DNA from: an uncultured Saprospiraceae bacterium
GTDB lineage: Bacteria > Bacteroidota > Bacteroidia > Chitinophagales > Saprospiraceae
Length of the DNA stretch: 64,000 nt
Direction of reading: 5' to 3'
Assembly: GCA_938015435.1 (NCBI GenBank)
Contig: CALLPN010000001.1
Span: 62,001-126,000, forward strand
In this document: piece by piece, positions 1-8,300 of the stretch
How the letters are laid out: every line of letters begins with the position of its first letter
Position numbering within the stretch: position 1 is the stretch's first letter
Program-made: the position numbers and the translations under genes
The notes under the pieces: generated by a model
Seen by the model: the letters and a program-made list of their open reading frames with translations, nothing else
Database searches by the model: none
Told to the model about the DNA's origin: nothing

Positions 1-1652
1 ACATCAGATTTCAGCAGAGGCTCACTAATAGTTATTATATCATCTTCTTCATTGACATTCGCAAGTCCTGGCTTATAATTATGTTGCAATAACCCTGCAC
101 CAAATTTAATGAAATGTGAAGGGGATGGAATATAATCAAAATCAAATCTTGCTCCTTTGTCCGCAATTCGTGACAAATATGAGCTTGCTTCAAAGTTAAA
201 TGCTGTTGGATTACTGTTTGCATCATAATTTTCAAATCTATCGTAATCATAACTATTGAAATCATAGTCACTCGTATATATCGATATCTTCGAAAACAAT
301 TTTTTAGACAATTCAGAATTAAGTCTTATTGTAGCTAAATTGTTTTTCCAACCAAAGTTACTTTCACTTCTTTCTACTAGCCCTCCTTGACGTCTTATTC
401 TATCTACTTCATTTTCAAATTCATCTTTCCCATTGTAAGCACTGATTAGCAATTTATGGTTCTTACCCAATTGAAAATTCAATTTCCCATTGAGATCATA
501 GAAATAATAGTTACTGAAACCTACATCGTCGTTACCATTCGTCCTATATGTATAACTTGTAATACTCTTAATCCATCTATCTACGAATGTCCTTCTTCCA
601 GAAAAAAGATAAGAACTTCCATTAGTACCTATCGGACCCTCGATACTTGCCTTCATTGCGATAGCACTAATAGATACAGCGCCTTCCATTTTCTTAGTAC
701 TTCCTTCTCTTGTCCTAACATCTAAAATCGAAGATAATCGCCCACCGTATCTTGCTGGAAATCCACCTTTGATTAAAGTAGCACTCTTTACTACATTTGA
801 ATTAAATATTGAAAAAATGCCCAACGCATGTCCAGCATTGTATACTGGAACCCCATCGAAGAGAACCAGGTTTTGATCGGAAGATCCACCCCTTACATTA
901 AGACCGCCAAAACCATCTGCTCCAGATGCAACTCCAGGTAAGATGTTAGCAAATCTTACTACGTCAGCTTCTCCACCAAGAGATGCCATTGACTGTAGTT
1001 CATCATAATTCATTCTACTTTCAGTACTTGTATTTTGATCTGCTTCTACTTCATTAGCGTCCAGAATGACGATTTCATTAAGCTGAATATCTGGCGTCAT
1101 ATCAATAATAACTGTGCTGTCTTCCTTGAGTCTAAAGTCTATTGCCCGTTGTTTATATCCGAGATATGAATAATATACTCTTTGATTACCTTTGGGTAAA
1201 GTGAAACTAAAAAAGCCATATTCATTAGTTTCTGTCCCCTTAGTATTATCTAGCAGATAGATATTAGCGTAAACCAAACGTTCGCCAGATATAGAATCTT
1301 GGACATATCCACTTACTGTTATGAGATCTTCTACTTCTTCCAGATCATCCCTTACTATAACTAGCTGATTTCCAACAATCTTATATCGATATCCTATCTT
1401 GGACAATACCACATTGAGTATGGTACCTAACTGTTCGTCGTTAGCTTGGATTGTAATTTTCTTGTTTTTAGGAAGCCTTTTTGTAGAATATACAATATTG
1501 ACTTTCGACCTATTGGTCAGCTCATTTAACACTGAAGTCAGAGGCTTATTGGCACAAGTGTAGCTCACTATTACCTCATCAGGTAATGTTTGTGAAACAG
1601 CAATAGTGGTAAAAAACACCATTATCACAAGGCTGGATAATATTCTCTTCAT
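1..1652 (-). CDS. TonB-dependent receptor with STN signalling domain (partial, C-terminus outside window)
   Basis: Outer-membrane receptor for an unknown ligand. The frame is open from an ATG at 1650-1652 to the window edge, giving about 550 residues; most of the beta-barrel lies outside. Residues 1-21 are a signal peptide ending in AVSQ. Residues 22-99 read as an STN domain, the periplasmic part that contacts FecR-type anti-sigma factors. Residues 110-190 look like a carboxypeptidase-regulatory-like domain (GYVQDSISGERLVYANIY), and residues 205-316 like the TonB plug (LNVRGGSSDQNLVLFDGVPV). It is the third gene after an ECF sigma factor and fecR on the same strand, the usual order of a FecI-FecR-FecA-type trans-envelope signalling set. 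A strong hairpin separates it from fecR. The ligand (siderophore, glycan or other) cannot be told from this part. Confidence 0.9.
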   Translation of the reverse strand, partial: MKRILSSLVIMVFFTTIAVSQTLPDEVIVSYTCANKPLTSVLNELTNRSKVNIVYSTKRLPKNKKITIQANDEQLGTILNVVLSKIGYRYKIVGNQLVIVRDDLEEVEDLITVSGYVQDSISGERLVYANIYLLDNTKGTETNEYGFFSFTLPKGNQRVYYSYLGYKQRAIDFRLKEDSTVIIDMTPDIQLNEIVILDANEVEADQNTSTESRMNYDELQSMASLGGEADVVRFANILPGVASGADGFGGLNVRGGSSDQNLVLFDGVPVYNAGHALGIFSIFNSNVVKSATLIKGGFPARYGGRLSSILDVRTREGSTKKMEGAVSISAIAMKASIEGPIGTNGSSYLFSGRRTFVDRWIKSITSYTYRTNGNDDVGFSNYYFYDLNGKLNFQLGKNHKLLISAYNGKDEFENEVDRIRRQGGLVERSESNFGWKNNLATIRLNSELSKKLFSKISIYTSDYDFNSYDYDRFENYDANSNPTAFNFEASSYLSRIADKGARFDFDYIPSPSHFIKFGAGLLQHNYKPGLANVNEEDDIITISEPLLKSD

Positions 1653-1782
1653 TGAATTAGATAATTCTTGATTCCTACTTATAGTTTTGCTAAAATCATA
1701 CCATAAAATTAGTATTACAAATAATGCGGCTTTACTTGATAGGAAAGCACAAATCTTCATATTGTTATATGGCCTTTTGGGC

Positions 1783-1824
1783 AAAAAAAAATCTACTAAG
1801 TGAAACATCACTTAGTAGATTTTT
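1783..1824 (-). terminator. Intrinsic terminator after fecR
   Basis: A perfect 16-bp stem (arms 1787-1802 and 1809-1824, core ATCTACTAAGTG) with a 6-nt loop is followed on the minus strand by a run of T (complement of the A tract at 1783-1791). It lies 29 bases past the fecR stop and 131 bases before the receptor start, so it can end or attenuate sigma-fecR transcription before the receptor gene. Confidence 0.8.
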
Positions 1825-1852
1825 ATAGCTTTCTTTTATGTCTAATGTATTC

Positions 1853-2851
1853 TTATTTACGACATCTAATTCTCGATAACTTGATTCTATCTTTTGATTT
1901 CTTGACTACATTCATATCGTAAGTAAGTTCTAATATATCTAATACATCTTCTAATGATGTGTCCAATAAACTCATCGATGTGAATGGACATTCGTTTAAG
2001 TTTACTCCTCCTTTGTAAACAAATTCTACATTAAAGTGATTACCAAGATCTGCGAATACTTTCGTTAGAGGCGCATCTTTGAATGATAAATCACCGTTAG
2101 TCCAATCAAATTCATTATTTACGTCAATAACTGATTGTGTAAGATTACCTGTTGTTGTTACTTCTAATTGTTGTCCTTTAGTAATTATTTTGGATTCTAC
2201 TTCAGCCTTTACCTCTACTTTTCCAGATTTCACTGCTACGACTGGAGTTTCGTCATTTGCATCTATTGTAAAAGAGGTACCTAATACTTGTACATCTACA
2301 TGGTTAGCATCGATAATAAATGGTCTTGCTTCATCTCTAGCGACATCAAAGAATGCTTTTCCTTGTAACGCAACCTCTCTATTATTTTCACCGAATGAAT
2401 TATCAATTGTTAGTGTACTGTTTTTATCTAACCATACGTTACTACCATCTGATAACTGAACAAATTCTATTGCATTTCCTGAAGAATACGATTCTCCTGC
2501 TGTCATAAACTGAAAAGCAAAAGATGCTGATAGCACAAACGCAAACACTGCTGCAATCCTCATAGCCCATTGAATAGGACTTATCTTTATGACCTTAGCT
2601 GTAGTTACTTCCTCCAATTGTGACTCTTTACGAATCCTACTTAATTGATCTTCTATTGCCCTAGAAACATTAATTTCAAGCTTAGGGGGAGTGTAATTAG
2701 AGGTAAGTTTCCATATTTCTACAGTATCATGGTAGGTAGCAAGGTTATCCTCGTTTTCTCCTTTCCAGTCCTGTAACCGTCTGGCCTCAGCGTCTGATAG
2801 TTCGCCTACCAGCTCCTTGTGTATTATTGATAAATAATCTATTTCTTCCAT
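1853..2851 (-). CDS. FecR-family anti-sigma factor
   Basis: Membrane anti-sigma factor of 332 residues, expected to hold the neighbouring ECF sigma factor at the inner membrane until the TonB receptor signals. The cytoplasmic N-terminal part (residues 1-90) is followed by one membrane segment at about 94-115 (RIAAVFAFVLSASFAFQF). The periplasmic FecR domain spans about 121-220, with typical stretches such as VQLSDGSNVWLDKNSTL and VQVLGTSFTIDA. A C-terminal DUF4974-type domain follows at about 255-325 (APLTKVFADLGNHFNVEF). It lies 114 bases after the sigma gene and before the TonB receptor on the same strand. Length and domain order are normal for the family in Bacteroidota. Confidence 0.93.
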   Translation of the reverse strand: MEEIDYLSIIHKELVGELSDAEARRLQDWKGENEDNLATYHDTVEIWKLTSNYTPPKLEINVSRAIEDQLSRIRKESQLEEVTTAKVIKISPIQWAMRIAAVFAFVLSASFAFQFMTAGESYSSGNAIEFVQLSDGSNVWLDKNSTLTIDNSFGENNREVALQGKAFFDVARDEARPFIIDANHVDVQVLGTSFTIDANDETPVVAVKSGKVEVKAEVESKIITKGQQLEVTTTGNLTQSVIDVNNEFDWTNGDLSFKDAPLTKVFADLGNHFNVEFVYKGGVNLNECPFTSMSLLDTSLEDVLDILELTYDMNVVKKSKDRIKLSRIRCRK

Positions 2852-2965
2852 CTTTTTTGTAATCTTAACTCATGCTAAAGACACTAGTACAACAATGATA
2901 CCCCTATTTAATCTTCATTTATTTTTAAAAAATCCTTTCTTATAATCAATTCGTATTTCCAATGA

Positions 2966-3520
2966 TCAATTTATATGATCTATAAGGTTTGGACTCACCT
3001 TGGTTTTAAGGATTTTTAAAGCCTTGGAAATATGATTTTCAACTGTTTTAATTGATATGCCCAAAGATTCAGCTATTTCTGCATATTTCATCTCTTCAAA
3101 TCGACTCATTGCGAAAACTGCACGACATTTCTCCGGAAGTTCATCAATACTTTGATTGATTAATTGCTGAAGATCATCGATTTCTAGTTTTTTGATAGAA
3201 TTTATCTCTTGGGATTTCAGCTGCAATGCTGCATCTTCTCCCTCAAAATCCATCTTTTTCGCTCTTATGTAATTAAGTGCCCTGTTTGTAACGGCTCTTC
3301 GAAGATAAGCACCAACTGAAGTTCTAAATTCTAGTTGATCTCTTTTTTTCCAAATTTCGAAAAACACTTCTTGTACCAAATCTTCCGCAGTGCTCTGATC
3401 TGGCACCATACGATAAACACTTCTTACCAAATAGTCGTAAAATTCTGTATATAGCTCCGCTAAGCATGCTTCTGGATTAGCTCGCATAAAATCTGCTACT
3501 TCACTTGGAGACCTTGACAT
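2966..3520 (-). CDS. ECF (sigma-70 family) RNA polymerase sigma factor, FecI-like
   Basis: A 184-residue sigma factor with only regions 2 and 4. Region 2 is at about residues 20-90 (SVYRMVPDQSTAEDLVQEVF, then FEIWKKRD and YLRRAVTNRALNYIR). Region 4 is at about 120-175 (ELPEKCRAVFAMSRFEEMKY, then IAESLGISIKTVENHISKAL), which would read the -35 promoter element. It is the first gene of the sigma-fecR-TonB receptor set on the minus strand and probably activates the receptor gene. The start ATG at 3518-3520 gives the normal family length. An 11-bp palindrome CTTTGGCAAAG lies upstream (around 3571-3581), but I cannot show that it is an operator. Confidence 0.93.
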   Translation of the reverse strand: MSRSPSEVADFMRANPEACLAELYTEFYDYLVRSVYRMVPDQSTAEDLVQEVFFEIWKKRDQLEFRTSVGAYLRRAVTNRALNYIRAKKMDFEGEDAALQLKSQEINSIKKLEIDDLQQLINQSIDELPEKCRAVFAMSRFEEMKYAEIAESLGISIKTVENHISKALKILKTKVSPNLIDHIN

Positions 3521-3723
3521 TCAGTGCTTTTTATATGTAAAAATAATGAAATATATTGATTCTACCTATTGCTTTGGCAAAGTCATCAAACTATAAACAG
3601 TACAATCTTCTATTTTAGTTCAGCATTAAACTATTCTAAACATAATTTATATCTTTCCGTTATCAATTTTGATGTGAATTAAGTCTCACTGATAAATCAT
3701 ATTTATAATAAAAATAAAACACC

Positions 3724-4545
3724 ATGAAAATCCAACATACTTTGCTACTCTTAGTTGCAATATGCTTAAGCAGCTGTAAGAATGATAATAAAAGTACTTC
3801 AGATTCATCTGCTCCTGAGGTCAAAACTACAACTCAGAACTCAAAAGATGGATCTCAAAACAAATATACCCTGACTCCATTTTCTACATCTCAAGATTTT
3901 TCAGGTGCAGAATTACAGAACATGACTTATAACGAAAGAGTTTTCAATTTTACTGTTGGAGGCGAAGGTTATGAACTCGGTCAACAGACGCCAGATAAGG
4001 ATAGTAAAATGTGTGCTAACTCTGCAAAAGGGCAACATATACATCTAATAATAGATAATGAGCCTTATTCAGCTAAGTATACTTCAACTTTCGATTATGA
4101 TATAGCCGACGGTGAGCACTACTTGCTTGCCTTCCTTTCAAGGTCATATCATGAAAGCATCAAAACCCGTAAAGCGGCGATACATGCTAAAGTCCAAGTA
4201 AAAGACAAGAAACTTACTCAGATAGATGGTATTTCGGAGGCTATGGTTATGTATAGTAGACCAAAAGGAACATATATTGGTAAGAAAGATACTGAGAAAG
4301 TAATGCTTGATTTCTACCTTTTAAACGCCGATCTAGCTAATGGGTACGGACTAACTGCTAGTATAAATGGTGAGCAACACTCAATAGATAAATGGCAACC
4401 ATACTATATCGAAGGTCTACCAATGGGAGAAAACACTGTAGAGTTGACACTTTTAGACAGTCAAGGCAATGCTATCAATTCGCCATACAACCCCGTAAAG
4501 AGAACATTTACTCTTATGGATGATACAATCCCTACTAGTAAGTAA
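3724..4545 (+). CDS. Putative lipoprotein of unknown function
   Basis: A 273-residue exported protein. The N-terminus is a lipoprotein signal peptide with lipobox LSSC, so Cys18 would be the lipidated residue; a Ser/Asp/Lys-rich linker to about residue 45 follows. The rest is a soluble domain with the stretches GQHIHLIIDNEPYSAKY and GEHYLLAFLSRSYHESIK. This resembles Bacteroidota proteins often labelled phosphopeptide-binding protein, but I recognise that only by general appearance. The gene is divergent from the ECF sigma factor with a 203-base shared upstream region, so its promoter may lie beside that of the sigma operon. I assign no function. Confidence 0.75.
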   Translation: MKIQHTLLLLVAICLSSCKNDNKSTSDSSAPEVKTTTQNSKDGSQNKYTLTPFSTSQDFSGAELQNMTYNERVFNFTVGGEGYELGQQTPDKDSKMCANSAKGQHIHLIIDNEPYSAKYTSTFDYDIADGEHYLLAFLSRSYHESIKTRKAAIHAKVQVKDKKLTQIDGISEAMVMYSRPKGTYIGKKDTEKVMLDFYLLNADLANGYGLTASINGEQHSIDKWQPYYIEGLPMGENTVELTLLDSQGNAINSPYNPVKRTFTLMDDTIPTSK

Positions 4546-4631
4546 CATTGGATTAAATAGTTTCGTAGAGAAGCATAAAAGGCTGTATTACATTTTCTTT
4601 AAATTTAAATGAAAATTACATCAAAGAAACC

Positions 4632-4661
4632 TTTTAAGATCAAAAGGAATTGATACTTTTG
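4632..4661 (+). promoter_or_regulatory. Probable promoter of tRNA-His (Bacteroidota -7 element)
   Basis: TACTTTTG at 4654-4661 matches the Bacteroidota -7 consensus TAnnTTTG and is followed by CAGCCGCG, about 36 bases before the tRNA. The -33 region near 4632 (CTTTTAAG) is only a weak match to TTTG. Confidence 0.5.
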
Positions 4662-4697
4662 CAGCCGCGAATTTCTTATTCGTTTGAAGTTAAAAAT

Positions 4698-4772
4698 GGT
4701 AGTTGTAGCTCAGTTGGTTAGAGCGCCGGTTTGTGGTTCCGGAGGCCGTGGGTTCGAGACCCACCTTCTACC
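4698..4772 (+). tRNA. tRNA-His (anticodon GTG)
   Basis: The sequence folds as a cloverleaf: D arm GCTCAGTTGGTTAGAGC, anticodon loop TTGTGGT with anticodon GTG, T arm GTGGG-TTCGAGA-CCCAC. The extra G at 4698 faces the discriminator C at 4772, the G-1:C73 pair that identifies tRNA-His. The 3' CCA is not encoded (CCTA follows). The acceptor stem has two U-U oppositions (positions 5-68 and 6-67) and the anticodon stem one (31-39), which is more than usual. Confidence 0.93.
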
Positions 4773-4781
4773 CTATTTTTT

Positions 4782-4820
4782 AAAGAGATCATCTAGTTTC
4801 TAGATAGTCTCTTTTTTTTT
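4782..4820 (+). terminator. Intrinsic terminator after tRNA-His
   Basis: An imperfect 15-bp hairpin (arms 4782-4796 and 4800-4814, two mismatched positions, loop TTT) runs into a T tract ending at 4820. It starts 10 bases after the tRNA. Confidence 0.75.
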
Positions 4821-4821
4821 G

Positions 4822-5391
4822 TTTTAATCCTAAAAACCTTTAGATAAAAAACGTACCTCAACTTCTAAGCTGCAGATCAAACATATTTCAGACTATTTCT
4901 CTCCACTGCAGTAAATGTATTGTACTTACCAGTAAGCATCGCTGATTTGGCTTCGATTTCAAAATCATAAAACCACACATTACTTCAATACCTATTAACA
5001 TTAGCCGAAAAAGCTGTAATAAATTTCAATCTACACATCCTATTCCCACCTTCATATCTACGCCACAGCGCCTTACATATAGGAATTTTACACATTCCTT
5101 AATAGTCAATTAACAAAAGTTTACATTTCATTATTCGTTGAAAAGCATTTAATCGTTTTATAATTGCGTAACCTAATTAATAAATAATCAACTCTTATTG
5201 AGCATTTCTCCCAATGGAATGTTCATCATTTAAGACGTGTAACAACATTCTAGTTAAAAATACATTTTGGATTCTAATGGATCCTTTTATGAATTTTTCT
5301 ACCAGTCCCCTTCAAATACTAATGGATTAAAATCAATAATAGCTGTGAAACGGCTTATTAATTAATTGAACTTTTAACCAATCCATTCGAT
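4822..5391. other. Intergenic region without a recognisable gene
   Basis: 570 AT-rich bases between the tRNA-His terminator and the large adhesin gene. I see no coding frame of convincing composition and no RNA gene. The adhesin promoter should lie here; TACATTTC near 5122 is a near match to the -7 consensus, too weak to call. Confidence 0.5.
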
Positions 5392-8300
5392 ATGAAAAAA
5401 AATTACAAGACGACATTCCTATGTTATATGCTGCTAACTTTATTTAGCATTAGTAATATAACAGCGAGTGCATTCGAATCAAAAAGCATTTCAGAATTGA
5501 CCCCACCTCCCGGAGTATGTAATACTTCTCCTGTTGTGAGTTGTCCTGCCAACTATTACAGTTGCCCTGGGGATGACACCCACCCTGATAATACAGGCTA
5601 TGCCACCGCAGTAGCAGGTGAAGCAGATTGTCCAAATCCGATAGTAACTTATACTGATCAGGTAGAATCAGCAGGCCCATGTGGGGGCGAAACGGTAATC
5701 AAACGTACTTGGAATGCCGTATACCCAAACAATACAGATCCATGGTTACATGCAAACTGTACACAAGTGATTAGATTATTCGATGATCAAAGTCCAGTCC
5801 TTTCGGCTTGTCCATCTAATATTACTATGACCTCAACAGCTGCATGTAATGAGCCTATTAACTGGACTGCTCCTACAGCTACCGATAATTGTACATTTAC
5901 ATTAACCAGTACCCATAATCCTGGTGACACATTTGCTGAAGGGACCACTACTGTGATATATACTGCAACAGATGGATGTGGTAATGTATCTACCTGTGAT
6001 TTTACAGTAACTATTGTTTGTACATGTGGAGAAAACCCAATACTTACTTGCCCAGATGATTATTCCACATGCCCAGGTGCATCCTACCCACCTTCTTTAG
6101 CAGGTGCCGCTAATGCCGTATCCGGAGGTCCTAATTGCGCAGATCCTATTCTCGCTTATAACGATATCGAATTATCTAGTAGCTCTTGTGGAGCGAAAGT
6201 GATCGAACGTACATGGACAGCAACAGATCCTGATAACGATAACCTAACAGTAAGTTGTACACAAACTATTACTCTAGAAGATACAATAGATCCTAGTCTT
6301 ACTTCTTGCCCATCAAATATTACGATAGAAACAACAAGTAATACTCCCCAAGTAATTACATGGACTCCACCTACTACAATGGACAACTGTAGTTCGGTAA
6401 CACTTACATCGACAGCAGATAGTGGAGATACATTTGTAGAAGGAACAACTACCGTTGTATACACATCTACAGATGGATGCGGTAATGAAACTTCATGTTC
6501 ATTTGATGTATCAATAATATATTTATGTGGTAGTGATCCAGTACTTAATTGTCCAAGTTATTATTACACTTGCCCAGGAGCTATCTACCCACCCTCTTTA
6601 GCTGGTCAAGCGACTGCACAAGCTGGAGGACCAAATTGCGCTGACCCTATCATTACATTTGTAGATGATGTCTGGTCTAGTGATCCATGTGGAGCACAAA
6701 TGATAGAGCGTACATGGACAGCTACAGATCCTAGCAATGCTAGCTTGACTGCTTCATGTGTTCAAATTATTACTCTTGAAGATAACACAGCTCCAATGAT
6801 GACCGCTTGCCCAGGTGACATGAGTATTGAGACCGATACAAACGCTCCCATATCTGTAACATGGCTTCCACCTATTGCTGGAGATGATTGTGATGAGGTC
6901 TCTCTTACTACTACTGCTGACAGCGGAGATACATTTGCAGAAGGAACAACTACTGTCACATATACATCTACAGATGGATGCGGAAACGTAAATTCTTGTT
7001 CGTTTGACGTGACTATAATCTACATATGTGGAAGTAACCCTGTAATTAATTGTCCAGATAACTATTATACATGTCCAGGTACAGCTTATCCGCCGTCATT
7101 GTCTGGACAAGCTACAGCAGCATCAGGTGGTCCTAATTGTGCCGAACCTATCATTACATTCGACGATGATGTTTCATCGAGTACGCCTTGTGGCGCAAAA
7201 ACAGTAGAACGTACTTGGACAGCTACAAACCCAAATAATGCGTCTCTTTCTACATCTTGTGTACAGATTATCACTTTAGAAGACTATACGGCCCCTATTA
7301 TGACATCATGTCCAGCAGACATCACCTTACAGTCTAATGGTGATTGTACTGAGACAGTAACTTGGGCAATACCTACAGCTACAGATAATTGTGCAGATGT
7401 AATGGTCACTAGTAACTATAGTCCGGGTGCTTCGTTTGCTGAAGGAACTACAACAATTACTTACACTGCCACAGATGCTTGTGGGAACACTTCTAATTGT
7501 TCATTCGATATAACAGTTGAATGTTCTTGTATTTATACTCCAGTTGTAACTTGTCCTGCAGATTTCACAGGTTGTGTTGGTACAGTAATGACACCATCGA
7601 TAACTGGAGCAGGAAATGCTGTTGCTGGTGGACCAAACTGTGCACAACCTATTTTGACTTACTTTGATGACGAGTGGACCAATGGTCCATGTGGAACTAA
7701 AACTATAGAAAGAAACTGGGTTGCTACAGACCCTGACAACTCTTCACTTACTGATACTTGTGTTCAGATTATCATTTTGGAAGATACTGAAGCGCCAGTG
7801 ATTTACGGGTGCCCAAGTAATATTACGGTAACGGATTCAGAGCCTGTGAGTTGGACCATACCCAATGCGACTGATAATTGTACAGATGTTATTATATCTA
7901 GTGATTATACCAATGGACAATTGTTTCCTATAGGTACTACAACAGTTACTTATACAGCAAATGATGCATGTTTAAACTCATCGACTTGCACTTTCACGGT
8001 AACTGTAGAGTCTGGACTTGAGTTAGATTGTCCAGCAGATATCACTACGGACTGTAACACTGCTGGAGGTGCCATAGTTACATTCGAAACTCCAACACCT
8101 GTTAGTGAATGCAATGTTTGTCCTTACGAGGGAGGAAGTCAGATTACAGGATTCATGTATATGGGAGCGTATGATGGACATCACTATTACTGCTCACTAG
8201 AGCCTTCAACGTGGCCAGGAGCTCAAGCCGCCGCAGCCAGTTTAGGAGGTAATCTCGCCGTGATAAATTCACAGGGTGAAAATGATTTTTTAGCTAACAT

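Noticed and set aside
6156..7274. Minus-strand open frames opposite the HYR repeats
   Set aside because: They recur with the 501-bp DNA repeat and are shadows of the strongly biased plus-strand coding sequence.
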